From the NCBI RefSeq assembly GCF_013410565.1, contig NZ_JACCFO010000001.1:4774001-4838000 (forward strand): a stretch of 64,000 nt of DNA, given 5' to 3'. How positions within the stretch are numbered: the stretch's first letter is position 1; each line of letters begins with the position of its first letter. The notes under the pieces are model-generated. The model ran no database searches and had not been told where the DNA came from. It saw only the letters and a list, made by a program, of their open reading frames with translations. Source of the stretch: Streptomonospora nanhaiensis (GTDB taxonomy: Bacteria > Actinomycetota > Actinomycetes > Streptosporangiales > Streptosporangiaceae). A program made the translations under genes and the position numbers. Positions 1-8,407 of the stretch are shown here, in pieces.

Positions 1-111
1 CGGTTCCGCCTGGTATAAACGATGATCCGTGCATGTGAGCGCGGCACGCGCAGCGACCGCAAGAGCCAGCAGGAGGCCGCCGTGGCCCGTGACGAGACCC
101 GCTGACTGACC

Positions 112-1542
112 GTGTCCTCCATCGAGAAGCCCGAGACGGACCGGCCGGTGCGGCGGTCCGGGTCCGTGCTCCCGGCGGACCCCGCCGCCACGGCGGCGGG
201 CCGCGTGCTCGCGGGCCGCTACGAACTCCGCGGCGAGATCGCGCGCGGCGGTGTCGGCACCGTCTGGCTGGCCACCGACCTCGTCCTCGACCGCCAGGTC
301 GCGGTCAAGGAGCTGCGGCTGCCCAGCGACGTCAGTTCGGCCGAGCGCGAGTCCCTGCTTCAGCGCACCACGCGCGAGGCCCGCGTCGCGGCGCGCCTCA
401 CCCACCCCGGCGTGGTCACCGTGCTCGACGTGGTGGACGAGGACGACCGCCCCTGGATCGTCATGGAGTACGTCGAGGCGCGCACCCTCGCCGAGATCGT
501 GCAGGTCGCCGGGCCGCTGCCCTACCAGCGCGTGGCCGAGATCGGCCTCCAGCTGATCGACGCGCTCAAGGTCGCCCACGACGAGGGCATCGTGCACCGC
601 GACGTCAAGCCCGAGAACGTCATGATCAGCGAGAGCGGCCGCGTCGTGCTCACCGACTTCGGGCTGGCCGCCTGGACCGGGGAGTCCGCGCTGACCGCCT
701 CGGGCCGCATCATCGGCTCGCCGTCCTACATCCCGCCCGAGCGCGCCAAGGCCGGCCCCGTCGGACCGGAGTCCGACCTGTGGTCGCTGGGCGCCACGCT
801 CTACGCCGCCGTCGAGGGCCACCCGCCCTACGACCGCAAGGGCTACATCCGCATCCTCAAGGGCGCCGAACTGGAGGAGCCCGCCATCGCGCAGAACGCC
901 GGGCCGCTGGCGCCGGTGCTCGCGGGGCTGCTGCACGTCCAGCCGGGCGACCGCCTCACCGCCGAGAACGCCACCAAGATGCTGCGGATCGCGGCCCTGG
1001 CGCCGTGGGCGCCCGAGACCAGCCCCGAGACCGCGGCGCGGTCGGCCGAGCAGACCTCGCCGCGCCCGGTGGTGCCGCCTCCGGCGCGCGAGGGCCGGCA
1101 CGAGCGGCGCGGCGCCTCGACCGCCGGCGCGGGCGCGGGCGGCGGCCGCCACGAGCAGGGCGCCGACGACCCCGACGGCGGCGAGGACGGCGACCCCGAT
1201 CCCGGCGATCCGGCGGCCGAATCCGAGAAGGGCATGGAGGCCGCCCGCGAGCACTTCCGGCAGGGCGCGCAGGTGCTGCGCCACTCCCTGCAGGAGTCGG
1301 TGAGCGAGCTGCAGGACTCCGTCTCGGACTCGGTGTCGCAGTTCCAGGAACGGCTGCAGCGCCACCGGCCGGAGTCGGTGGGGCACCTGCTGACCTCCAT
1401 CCGCGACTCCACCGACACGCTGGGGCTGACCAGTTCGGGCAAGCACCGGGGCGGGAGCCCGCTGCCGGTGGTGGCCGCCGTGGCCGTGGGCGTGCTCGCG
1501 CTGCTGGCGGTGGTGCTGTGGGCGCTGCTGTTCCGGCCCTGA
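112..1542 (+). CDS. Membrane-anchored serine/threonine protein kinase (PknB/Hanks type)
   Basis: A 476-residue protein that phosphorylates Ser/Thr of unknown cytoplasmic targets. The kinase domain spans about residues 40-290 and has the glycine loop (GEIARGGVGTVW), the catalytic Lys in VAVKEL, the HRDVKPEN catalytic loop and the DFG motif (DFGLAAW). A low-complexity linker follows, with a coiled-coil-like stretch near residues 380-420 (alternating ESVSEL/DSVSQF). One C-terminal membrane helix (about 450-472) ends in RP, so the kinase is tail-anchored and has no extracellular sensor such as PASTA repeats. The GTG start is supported only by the frame and N-terminal family length; no strong ribosome-binding site lies directly before it. 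It appears monocistronic. Kinase activity is near certain; the signal is unknown. Confidence 0.93.
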   Translation: MSSIEKPETDRPVRRSGSVLPADPAATAAGRVLAGRYELRGEIARGGVGTVWLATDLVLDRQVAVKELRLPSDVSSAERESLLQRTTREARVAARLTHPGVVTVLDVVDEDDRPWIVMEYVEARTLAEIVQVAGPLPYQRVAEIGLQLIDALKVAHDEGIVHRDVKPENVMISESGRVVLTDFGLAAWTGESALTASGRIIGSPSYIPPERAKAGPVGPESDLWSLGATLYAAVEGHPPYDRKGYIRILKGAELEEPAIAQNAGPLAPVLAGLLHVQPGDRLTAENATKMLRIAALAPWAPETSPETAARSAEQTSPRPVVPPPAREGRHERRGASTAGAGAGGGRHEQGADDPDGGEDGDPDPGDPAAESEKGMEAAREHFRQGAQVLRHSLQESVSELQDSVSDSVSQFQERLQRHRPESVGHLLTSIRDSTDTLGLTSSGKHRGGSPLPVVAAVAVGVLALLAVVLWALLFRP

Positions 1543-1654
1543 CGGCCTCGTGCTGAACCGGGAGCGGCGCGTCGGCCCAGGTGGGCGCGGTGCCACCGCC
1601 CGACCGCGGGGCAACCGGAGTTAAACCTCCGGCGGCCGAGGTAGGTGGTGCTCC

Positions 1655-3094
1655 ATGAGCGTCACCACCGACATCCCCGCACGACTCGACCGGCTCCCCT
1701 GGGCGCGCTGGCACTGGCTGATCCTCCTGGGCCTGGGCAGCGTGTGGATCCTCGACGGCCTTGAGGTCACCATCGTCGGGTCGATCGGTTCGCGCATCAC
1801 CGAGGACGCGAGCGGCCTGGGCATCACCGAGGGGCAGGTCGGCACGGCCGCGTCGGTCTACGTGGTCGGCGCGTGCCTGGGCGCGCTGTTCTTCGGCCAC
1901 CTCACCGAGCGGCTGGGGCGGCGCAAGATCTTCCTGGTCACCCTCGGGGTGTACCTGGCGGCGACCGTGCTCACCGCGTTCTCGGGCAGCGTCTGGTGGT
2001 TCTACCTCTGCCGGTTCTTCACCGGGTTCGGGATCGGCGGCGAGTACGCAGCCATCAACTCCGCCATCGACGAGATGGTCCCGGCGCGGCTGCGCGGGCG
2101 GGTGTCGCTCATGGTCAACGGCTCCTACTGGCTGGGCGCGGCGGTGGGGGCCGCCATGGCCTACCCGCTGCTCAACCCCGACCTGCTCCCGGAGTTCGTG
2201 GGCTGGCGGCTGCTGTTCGCCGTGGGCGGGGTGCTGGGCCTGGTCATCCTGGTGGTGCGCCGGATCGTCCCGGAGAGCCCGCGCTGGCTGGTCATCCACG
2301 GCCGCGAGGAGGAGGCCGAGCGGGTGGTGCGCGGCATCGAGGAGGAGGTCGAGCGCGAGACGCACCGCGACCGGCTGCCGCCGGCGGGCGAGGGCATCAC
2401 CCTGGAGCAGCGCAGCCGGACCACCTTCGCCGAACTGGCCCGCACCTTCGCGCGGACCTACCCGAGGCGCACGGTGGTGGGGCTGGCGCTGTTCGCCGGG
2501 CAGGCGTTCCTCTACAACGCGGTGTTCTTCACCCAGGCGCTGGTGCTGACCGCGTTCTTCGACGTGTCCTCCGACACCGCGCCGCTGTTCATCATCCCGC
2601 TGGCGCTGGGCAACTTCCTGGGCCCGGTGCTGCTGGGGCCGCTGTTCGACTCGGTGGGGCGCAGGCCGATGATCGCGGGGACCTACGCCGGATCGGGGCT
2701 GCTGCTGGTAGGCACCGGGCTGCTGTTCCAGGCCGGCGCGCTGGACGCGGTGACCGTGACCGCCTGCTGGTGCGCGGTGTTCTTCCTCGCCTCGGCCGGG
2801 GCCAGTTCGGCCTACCTGACCGTCAGCGAGGTGTTCCCGATGGAGACGCGCCCGCAGGCCATCGCCCTGTTCTACGCGGTGGGAACGGCGCTGGGCGGCG
2901 TGCTGGGGCCGGGCCTGTTCGGCGCCCTGGTGGCCACCGGGGAGGTCGCGATGGTGGCGTCCGGCTACTACCTGGGCGCGGGGCTGATGATCGGCGCCGG
3001 GCTGGTGCAGTGGATGCTGGGCATCGAGGTCGCCCGCCGGTCGCTGGAGAACATCGCCGACCCGCTGAGCAGGAAGCAGGCGACCCCGACCTGA
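1655..3094 (+). CDS. MFS transporter, sugar-porter-like
   Basis: A 479-residue, 12-helix major facilitator. Typical signatures are visible: DGLEVTIVG in helix 1, the loop 2-3 motif GHLTERLGRRK, RFFTGFGIGGEYAAINS in helix 4, PESPRWL after helix 6, and a second-half motif FDSVGRRPMI. These resemble the sugar porter / metabolite:H+ symporter families, which bring in sugars or organic acids with protons. The substrate cannot be read from the sequence. The ATG is preceded by a weak GAGGT. A small hairpin (CCGGAG/CTCCGG, 1615-1632) sits in the leader. The stop codon directly abuts the decayed CBM2 fragment, so the 3' boundary may be a deletion junction. Confidence 0.88.
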   Translation: MSVTTDIPARLDRLPWARWHWLILLGLGSVWILDGLEVTIVGSIGSRITEDASGLGITEGQVGTAASVYVVGACLGALFFGHLTERLGRRKIFLVTLGVYLAATVLTAFSGSVWWFYLCRFFTGFGIGGEYAAINSAIDEMVPARLRGRVSLMVNGSYWLGAAVGAAMAYPLLNPDLLPEFVGWRLLFAVGGVLGLVILVVRRIVPESPRWLVIHGREEEAERVVRGIEEEVERETHRDRLPPAGEGITLEQRSRTTFAELARTFARTYPRRTVVGLALFAGQAFLYNAVFFTQALVLTAFFDVSSDTAPLFIIPLALGNFLGPVLLGPLFDSVGRRPMIAGTYAGSGLLLVGTGLLFQAGALDAVTVTACWCAVFFLASAGASSAYLTVSEVFPMETRPQAIALFYAVGTALGGVLGPGLFGALVATGEVAMVASGYYLGAGLMIGAGLVQWMLGIEVARRSLENIADPLSRKQATPT

Positions 3095-3096
3095 GC

Positions 3097-3312
3097 GGCG
3101 GACTCGGCTGCGAGCCGGCCGCCGGGCAGCGGCCGGCCGCGGGCTGGAACGCGGTGTGGCCCCAGGAGGGCACGCGGGTCACGGCCGCCAACGCCGCCTG
3201 GAGCGGCCGCCTGGGCCCGGGCGCGTCGGTGGACCTCGGGTTCAACGGCACGTGGTCGGGGGCCGACCCGGCGCCCGAGGCGTTCACCCTCAACGGGGCC
3301 GACTGGCCTGAA
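3097..3312 (+). pseudogene. Decayed C-terminal fragment of a cellulose-binding domain (CBM2)
   Basis: The frame directly after the transporter stop encodes the C-terminal half of a family 2 carbohydrate-binding module: GWNAVW, then VTAANAAWSG, LGPGAS, GFNGTWSG and finally FTLNG (3142-3300). That order and spacing match CBM2 modules of secreted actinomycete cellulases, xylanases and chitin-active enzymes. There is no start codon, signal peptide, N-terminal half or catalytic domain, and the frame runs through the neighbouring tRNA without its own stop. It is therefore read as a remnant of a lost secreted glycoside hydrolase or lytic monooxygenase gene, not as a working gene. Confidence 0.72.
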
Positions 3313-3397
3313 CACGATCCTGAGCACGCGCCGGAGAGCACGAGGGATGCCGCCGCGCCGGTGCGCGGCGGCACCCGGAAGGCGACGGCTGCCGCTG

Positions 3398-3471
3398 TGG
3401 GGCCGGCGGGATTCGAACCCGCACTGAACAGGACCTAAACCTGGTGCCTCCTGCCGTTGGGCTACGGCCCC
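3398..3471 (-). tRNA. Atypical class I tRNA, anticodon UAG (Leu codon CUA)
   Basis: On the minus strand a 74-nt cloverleaf can be drawn. The acceptor stem is GGGGCCG/CGGCCCC with discriminator A. The D arm has a 3-bp stem (GCC/GGC) and GG in its loop. The anticodon stem is CAGG/CCTG, with a C-T mismatch at its outer end. The loop is TTTAGGT, giving anticodon TAG. The variable loop has only 5 nt (TCAGT), and the T arm is GCGGG-TTCGAAT-CCCGC. CCA is not encoded. A UAG anticodon predicts leucine, but bacterial leucine tRNAs are class II with a long variable arm, which is missing here. The amino acid identity is therefore doubtful. Confidence 0.85.
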
Positions 3472-3705
3472 GAACGACCGGCGGCGCGGGCCGGTGCGGG
3501 CGGGCGGCGGCCGGGTCGTCCGTCCGAGGGTGGCACCGCCACCGCCGATGCGCAAGTCGGCGGCGGGCCGGCCGGGCGCGCCGCACCCGCCGCCCGCACC
3601 GGCCCGATCCGCTGGTCAGCGCCCCCGCCGGCCCGGCGCGGGCCGCCGGGAAGCCGGGTGCCGGGCGGCGCCGACCGGGCCGCCCGGCCGGCGCCGGGGA
3701 GCGCC

Positions 3706-4191
3706 TCAGCCCAGGCCGAGTTCGCGCTTGATCCGCGCGACGTGCCCGGTGGCCTTCACGTTGTAGAACGCCTTGGCCACGGTGCCGTCGGGGTCGATCA
3801 CGAACGTGGAGCGGATGACCCCCTGCACGACGCGGCCGTAGTTCTTCTTCTCGCCGAAAGCCCCGTAGGCGCGCAGCACCTCCTTCTCGGGGTCGCTGAG
3901 CAGCGGGAAGGTCAAGCCCTCCTGCTCGCGGAACCGCGCGAGGCGCTCGGGGGCGTCGGGGGAGACGCCCAGCACGGCGACGCCGGCGCCGGAGAAGTCG
4001 CCGAGGCTGTCGCGGAAGTCGCACGCCTCGGTGGTGCAGCCCGGGGTCATCGCCGCGGGGTAGAAGTACAGCACGACGCGCCTGCCGCCGGCCAGCACGT
4101 CGGCGAGGCTGACCTTGCCGCCGTCGTCGGCGGTGAGGGTGAAGTCGGGCGCGGTGTCGCCGGGCTGCAGCCGGACGGTGGTCTCGCTCAC
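3706..4191 (-). CDS. bcp: Thioredoxin-dependent thiol peroxidase (Bcp/PrxQ)
   Basis: A 161-residue peroxiredoxin that reduces hydrogen peroxide and organic hydroperoxides in the cytoplasm and is recycled by thioredoxin. It has the peroxidatic cysteine in MTPGCTTEAC (Cys52) and the resolving cysteine five residues later (Cys57), the atypical 2-Cys PrxQ arrangement. The length is normal. The frame stays open another 61 codons upstream, but that part looks non-coding. The GTG at 4191 sits 6 nt after AGGAG, and homology begins right there. A -10 box (TAGGCT) lies about 42 nt upstream on the same strand. It is transcribed toward the atypical tRNA, which lies some 235 nt beyond its 3' end. Confidence 0.96.
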   Translation of the reverse strand: MSETTVRLQPGDTAPDFTLTADDGGKVSLADVLAGGRRVVLYFYPAAMTPGCTTEACDFRDSLGDFSGAGVAVLGVSPDAPERLARFREQEGLTFPLLSDPEKEVLRAYGAFGEKKNYGRVVQGVIRSTFVIDPDGTVAKAFYNVKATGHVARIKRELGLG

Positions 4192-4232
4192 TGGTCTCCT
4201 TGAACCGCTGGTCAATGGGGCTTCGCCGATCC

Positions 4233-4238
4233 AGCCTA
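4233..4238 (-). promoter_or_regulatory. -10 box of bcp
   Basis: On the minus strand the hexamer TAGGCT fits the actinobacterial TANNNT consensus and would start a leader of about 35 nt before the bcp GTG. No convincing -35 element is seen. The 314-nt region between bcp and the next gene contains this box and the opposing TAGACT box at 4413; no gene is seen in it. Confidence 0.45.
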
Positions 4239-4412
4239 GGCGCCGCGCGGACGCCCGGGGAGCGGCGGCCGGTGTTGCGCGGTGGTGAACACGGCGCGCG
4301 TTCGGTTGCGAACAGAACTCGGTTGCCCGGCGGGAGGGGCGTCGCGCCCGGACATCCCCTAGGGTGGTCGGCACCTGCGCGCTGGGTGCGCGTACAGCGG
4401 CCGTGGGCTGCG

Positions 4413-4418
4413 TAGACT
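4413..4418 (+). promoter_or_regulatory. -10 box of the CDP-alcohol phosphatidyltransferase gene
   Basis: TAGACT matches TANNNT and would give an approximately 80-nt leader for the gene starting at 4506. A second possible box, TAGGGT, lies at about 4362. Confidence 0.4.
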
Positions 4419-4505
4419 CGGGCGGCGTCCCCCGGCCGCCGGACGCGCCCGGCGGGCCGCGCAGGGTGGAAGCTCATCCGCTTCGCGTCTGGAGTTCTTT
4501 CGACG

Positions 4506-5582
4506 ATGTCTGGTTTCACGCTGGAGGAGGTCAAGGAGCGCACGCTGCGGACGCGTGACTCCTGGTGGACCGTCGCGTTCGCCGACCCCCTCGCCGTGCG
4601 CCTCGTCCGCGTGATCGCCAACCGGACGCGCATCACCCCCAACCAGCTCACCGTCAGCGCGCTGTTCCTGGGTCTTGGCGCGGCGGCGGCCTTCGCGGTG
4701 GCGTGGTGGCCGTTCCTGCTGCTGGGCGCCCTGCTGTACTACCTGTGCTTCCTGGTCGACTGCATGGACGGCAAGCTGGCCCGGCTCACCGACCGCGAGA
4801 CCCTGTTCGGCTCGTGGATGGACTACCTCTTCGACCGGCTGCGGGTGCTGGTGTGCGCCATCGCCCTGATGGGCGGCCAGTACGTGCTCACCGGCCAGGT
4901 GGTGTTCGTCTGGATGGCGCTGGCCGTGGTGTTCGTGGACATGCTGCGCTACCTCAACGCGCTCCAGGTCTACAAGGTGCGCCGCGAGATGCGCTCGCGC
5001 ATCGCCGGGGCCCTGGAGCGGGCCCGCGCCGAGCTGTCCATGCTGGAGCCCGAGGACACCGGCGCCCGGCGCCCGCTGAGCGACCAGGGCGAGCAGGCCG
5101 TGCTGCGGCACGGGATCTCGGTGCTGGAGCACATCCTGCGCACCCAGACCGAGAAGGAGTCGCGCTACGACCGCGACGCCGGCAAGCAGCCCGACGTGCG
5201 GCTGCCAAAGGTCGACCTGCACCAGGAGTTCCGGTCCCGGTTCCCCTGGTACCAGCGGTTCTGGGAGTTCCTGCGCGCCCACCGGGTGCGCACCCACCTG
5301 GTCAGCGGCATCGAGTTCCAGATGGCGGTGTTCGTGCTGGCGCCGCTGGCCGGTGCGGCCGCCCCGTCCGCGATTGTCGCGATCGCCGTGATCGCGGGTG
5401 TTTTGCTCCTCGCGTTCGAGGTGGCGATCGTCTATAAACTGTGGTTGTCCACGCTGGACTTCTTCCGTGTCGTGGACGGAATCGAAGGCGCCCTGGGCTT
5501 CACGCGCTCCGACGACCCCGGAGGGGGTGCCTCAGAGCGGGAGGCCACCCCCGGCTCCTCTCAGGCGACCACCCTGCGGTAG
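4506..5582 (+). CDS. CDP-alcohol phosphatidyltransferase family membrane protein
   Basis: A 358-residue integral membrane enzyme. The complete family signature D-x2-DG-x2-AR-x8-G-x3-D-x3-D is present (Asp85, Asp88, Gly89, Ala92, Arg93, Gly102, Asp106, Asp110). These residues bind metal and CDP-alcohol and transfer a phosphoalcohol onto an acceptor alcohol. Hydrophobic segments flank the motif (about 50-82 and 115-140), and two more lie near 275-325. A hydrophilic insertion at about 160-255 makes it longer than PgsA-type enzymes, so the acceptor may not be glycerol phosphate or inositol phosphate. Such longer members are common in actinomycetes and their substrate is unknown. The next gene follows after 16 nt and is probably co-transcribed. 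Confidence 0.88.
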   Translation: MSGFTLEEVKERTLRTRDSWWTVAFADPLAVRLVRVIANRTRITPNQLTVSALFLGLGAAAAFAVAWWPFLLLGALLYYLCFLVDCMDGKLARLTDRETLFGSWMDYLFDRLRVLVCAIALMGGQYVLTGQVVFVWMALAVVFVDMLRYLNALQVYKVRREMRSRIAGALERARAELSMLEPEDTGARRPLSDQGEQAVLRHGISVLEHILRTQTEKESRYDRDAGKQPDVRLPKVDLHQEFRSRFPWYQRFWEFLRAHRVRTHLVSGIEFQMAVFVLAPLAGAAAPSAIVAIAVIAGVLLLAFEVAIVYKLWLSTLDFFRVVDGIEGALGFTRSDDPGGGASEREATPGSSQATTLR

Positions 5583-5598
5583 CGGAAGGAAGCGCTTT

Positions 5599-6003
5599 AT
5601 GGAGGAACGCGACCCCGCGGCGGCACCGCGCGACCCCGCGACTGTGCAGGCCGAGATCGAACGCGTGCAGCGCCGCCTGGCCCAGACGGTCGACGAGATC
5701 GCCGACCGCACCAAGCCGGCCAACGTCGCGCGGCGCGGCTGGCAGCGGGTCCGCGGCGCGGGCTCCCACCTGGCCGAGGAGGCGCGCGCGCTGGTGGCCG
5801 GCGGCGGCGCGGTGCGGCTGGACAGCCACGTCGTCGAGCCCCCGGAGGGCAGCGTGCTCGTCCAGGGCGACGGCGAGGTGGTGTCCACCTACACCTCGCG
5901 CGCCCGGCTCTCGCCCGAGGTCCTGATCCTCGGCGCGGGCGTGGGGCTGGCCCTCACGGTCGGCCTGATCGCCATGGTGCGCAGGTCGCGGCGCGGCCGC
6001 TGA
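5599..6003 (+). CDS. DUF3618-type small membrane protein
   Basis: A 134-residue protein. The N-terminal half (about residues 12-45) carries the DUF3618 pattern, an amphipathic helix with EIERVQRRLAQTVDEIADR. The C-terminus has one membrane helix (about 105-127) followed by a basic tail RRSRRGR. Family members are found near envelope-lipid genes and have no known reaction. The ATG follows GGAAGG with good spacing. The position 16 nt behind the phosphatidyltransferase suggests a shared operon and a possible role next to that membrane enzyme. A strong hairpin ends the unit. Confidence 0.75.
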   Translation: MEERDPAAAPRDPATVQAEIERVQRRLAQTVDEIADRTKPANVARRGWQRVRGAGSHLAEEARALVAGGGAVRLDSHVVEPPEGSVLVQGDGEVVSTYTSRARLSPEVLILGAGVGLALTVGLIAMVRRSRRGR

Positions 6004-6016
6004 TCCGCGCACACCG

Positions 6017-6046
6017 CGAAGGGGAGGGCGCCCGCCCTCCCCTTCG
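6017..6046. terminator. Bidirectional terminator hairpin
   Basis: A perfect 14-bp inverted repeat (CGAAGGGGAGGGCG and its complement) with a 2-nt loop lies between convergent genes. There is no T-tract, as usual in high-GC actinomycetes. Confidence 0.8.
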
Positions 6047-6075
6047 GCGTGTCCGGGGCCCCGCCCGGGCGCGCG

Positions 6076-7287
6076 CTACAGGAACGCCTTGCCCTCGCCC
6101 CGGTAGGTGGGCACGGCGGTGACGTCGTCGGGGTCGGGGCCCTCGACCAGGTGGAGTTCGCCGAACCGCTCGCACAGCTCGCCCGCCTTAGCGTGGCGCA
6201 GCCACACGCGGTCGCCGATCCGCAGGGAGTCGGCGGCGGCGCCCAGGAGCGGCGTCTGCACCTCGCCGGCGCCCTCGGTGGGGCTGTAGGACAGCCCCGC
6301 CGGCAGGTGCGGCCGGGGCAGGCGGGCCGGGTCGGGCGGGCCCGAGGCGAGGTAGCCCCCGCCCAGCACGGTCGCCACCCCGGGGCCGGGGCGGCGCACC
6401 ACGGGCAGCGCGAACAGCGCCGCCGGGCGCCCGGTGAACCCGGTGAAGTGGTCGAACAGCGCCGGGTGGTACAGCCCGGAGCCGGCCGCGACCTCGGTCA
6501 CCGCGCGCTCGCGGCGGGTGGTGTGCACGCTGCCGGTGCCGCCGCCGTTGACGAACCGGATGTCGGCGACACCGCGCACCGCCCGCACGAGCGCGGCGCG
6601 GCGCCGGGCCAGCTCCCGCCGCGAGCGGCCCTGCACCCAGCGCAGCACGGCGCCGTAGAGCGGGCGGCCGGGCGGGGCGTCGCCCACCCCGGCGATCTGC
6701 GCCTCGTAGGCCATCACGCCCTCCAGCCGCAGGCCGGGGCGGGCGGCTGCGGCGCGGGCCAGCGCGGCCGCCTGGGCGGGGGTGCGCACGGGGGAGCGCC
6801 GGGCGCCGATGTGGGTGCGCGGGCCCAGGGGCTGCCAGCTGGTGTCCATGTCCAGGCACACCTTGACGGGGTGGGCGGGGCCGGGCGCGGCGGCGGAGAT
6901 CATGTCCAGGTGGTCGGTGTGGTCGATCATGAGCGTGATGCGCGCGGCGGCCTCGGGGTCGGCGGCCAGGGCGGCGATGGCGCGGGTGTCGGCGGTGGGG
7001 TAGGCCACCAGAATGTCGTCGCTGACGGGCCCGGCGGCGTCGCCGGCGGCCAGCCACAGGGCCTCGGGCAGGGTGAAGGCCATGACCCCGGCGAAGCCGG
7101 GCAGGGCCAGGGCCTCGCGGATGAGGTGGCGGCAGCGCAGGGACTTGGTGACGACGCGCACCGGTACCCCGCCGGCGCGCCGGGCGAGGTCGGCGGCGTT
7201 GGCGCGGAAGGCGGCCATGTCCACGATGGCGAAGGGGGCGCTGAGCCGGCTGGTGGCCCCGTCGTAGTACTCGCGGTCGCTCGGCAT
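6076..7287 (-). CDS. PLP-dependent amino acid deaminase/aldolase (D-threonine aldolase / D-serine dehydratase-like)
   Basis: A 403-residue fold-type III (alanine racemase-like) PLP protein. The N-terminal barrel shows the family pattern AIVDMAAFRANA and the PLP-lysine region RVVTKSLRCR near residues 45-54. The C-terminal domain (about 275-395) carries the metal-binding pattern of the D-threonine aldolase / DSD1 group, including the late LRHAKAGELCE motif. Members cleave or dehydrate D-3-hydroxy amino acids. The substrate here is uncertain; actinomycete relatives are usually annotated only as amino acid deaminase/aldolase. The ATG at 7287 begins the conserved part; starts at 7305-7308 add six or seven residues. 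It is a single gene facing away from purU. Confidence 0.82.
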   Translation of the reverse strand: MPSDREYYDGATSRLSAPFAIVDMAAFRANAADLARRAGGVPVRVVTKSLRCRHLIREALALPGFAGVMAFTLPEALWLAAGDAAGPVSDDILVAYPTADTRAIAALAADPEAAARITLMIDHTDHLDMISAAAPGPAHPVKVCLDMDTSWQPLGPRTHIGARRSPVRTPAQAAALARAAAARPGLRLEGVMAYEAQIAGVGDAPPGRPLYGAVLRWVQGRSRRELARRRAALVRAVRGVADIRFVNGGGTGSVHTTRRERAVTEVAAGSGLYHPALFDHFTGFTGRPAALFALPVVRRPGPGVATVLGGGYLASGPPDPARLPRPHLPAGLSYSPTEGAGEVQTPLLGAAADSLRIGDRVWLRHAKAGELCERFGELHLVEGPDPDDVTAVPTYRGEGKAFL

Positions 7288-7443
7288 GCCCCGAGGATCG
7301 CACATCAAGGTGAAAAAGGTTCATGTCCGATTCGCCGCCGGTGGGGGCTTCGTGTCCCGGGCAGCGCCTGACGTGGGCGGACGCGGCGGCGCGCGGTCGT
7401 CCACAGGCGGGGCGAAAGGGCTCCGGCCGTCCCGGGGCGCCGC

Positions 7444-7449
7444 TAGGCT
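7444..7449 (+). promoter_or_regulatory. -10 box of purU
   Basis: TAGGCT matches TANNNT and would give a roughly 45-nt leader. GGGAG lies 8 nt before the purU ATG. Confidence 0.45.
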
Positions 7450-7500
7450 GAAAGGCCCGGCAACCTCGATGCCGACCGCGGACCCCTGGGAGTGCCACCC

Positions 7501-8373
7501 ATGAGCGCCGGTGCCAACGAGCGCGAGTACGTGCTGACCCTGTCCTGCCCCGACACCCGGGGCATCGTGGCGGGCGTGGCCGACCTGCTGTACCAGCACG
7601 GCTGCAACATCACCGAGAGCCAGCAGTACGGCGACCCCTACGCCAACCGCTTCTTCCTGCGCACGCAGTTCACCGCGGCCCCCGCCGACGGCGCGGCCGA
7701 GGACCTGCTGCGCGGCGCGTTCGCCTCGCTGGCGGCCGACTTCGACATGGAGTGGGACCTCCGCCCGCGCGACGTCCGGCCGCGCGTGCTCGTCATGGTC
7801 TCCCGGTTCGGCCACTGCCTCAACGACCTGCTCTACCGCCGGCGCAGCGGCCTGCTCGACGCCGACATCGCGGCGGTGGTCTCCAACCACCCCGACCTGG
7901 AGTTCCTGGCGCGCTCCTACGACCTCGACTTCCACCACCTGCCGGTCACCCCCGACACCAAGGCCGACCAGGAGGCGCGGCTGCTGGAACTGGTCGACTC
8001 CTACGACATCGACCTGGTGGTGCTGGCGCGCTACATGCAGGTGCTGTCGGAGCGGCTGTGCGCCAAGATGGCGGGGCGGATCATCAACATCCACCACTCC
8101 TTCCTGCCCAGCTTCAAGGGCGCGCGGCCCTACCACCAGGCGCACGCGCGCGGGGTCAAGCTGATCGGCGCCACCGCGCACTACGTCACCGCCGACCTCG
8201 ACGAAGGCCCCATCATCGAGCAGGAGGTCGCGCGGGTCGACCACACCCACAGCCCCGAGCAGCTCACCGCGATCGGCCGCGACCTGGAGTCCGTGGCCTT
8301 GGCGCGGGCCGTCAACTGGCACGCCCAGCGCCGCGTGCTGCTCAACGGCCGGCGCACCGTCGTCTTCCGCTGA
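7501..8373 (+). CDS. purU: Formyltetrahydrofolate deformylase
   Basis: A 290-residue enzyme that hydrolyses 10-formyl-THF to THF and formate, balancing one-carbon pools in the cytoplasm. An N-terminal ACT domain (about 8-90: YVLTLSCPDTRGIVAGVADLL) senses one-carbon or amino acid status, and a formyltransferase-like domain follows (about 95-285). The catalytic Asn-His-Asp set is recognisable in INIHHSFLPSF and the later DLDEGPIIEQ, and RFGHCLNDLLYR is typical of PurU. The ATG at 7501 is preferred to a GTG three codons earlier because GGGAG is correctly spaced. The neighbouring genes are unrelated. Confidence 0.96.
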   Translation: MSAGANEREYVLTLSCPDTRGIVAGVADLLYQHGCNITESQQYGDPYANRFFLRTQFTAAPADGAAEDLLRGAFASLAADFDMEWDLRPRDVRPRVLVMVSRFGHCLNDLLYRRRSGLLDADIAAVVSNHPDLEFLARSYDLDFHHLPVTPDTKADQEARLLELVDSYDIDLVVLARYMQVLSERLCAKMAGRIINIHHSFLPSFKGARPYHQAHARGVKLIGATAHYVTADLDEGPIIEQEVARVDHTHSPEQLTAIGRDLESVALARAVNWHAQRRVLLNGRRTVVFR

Positions 8374-8380
8374 CCCCGCC

Positions 8381-8404
8381 CGCGCCGTGCGGCCGCACGG
8401 CGCG
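8381..8404. terminator. Bidirectional terminator hairpin
   Basis: CGCGCCGTGC-GGCC-GCACGGCGCG, a perfect 10-bp stem between the convergent purU and anti-sigma genes. Confidence 0.75.
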
Positions 8405-8407
8405 CGC

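Noticed and set aside
22-105. A 27-codon ORF before the first kinase gene.
   Set aside because: No ribosome-binding site at a good distance, composition not convincing, and the TATAAA nearby is only 2 nt before its ATG.
3398-3700. Mobile element at the tRNA.
   Set aside because: No integrase, transposase or direct repeat of the tRNA end is visible; only the CBM2 relic hints at a past event.
7305-7308. Upstream starts (TTG/ATG) of the PLP enzyme gene.
   Set aside because: The six or seven added residues are not like the family N-terminus; ATG 7287 is preferred, although the ribosome-binding site is weak for all choices.
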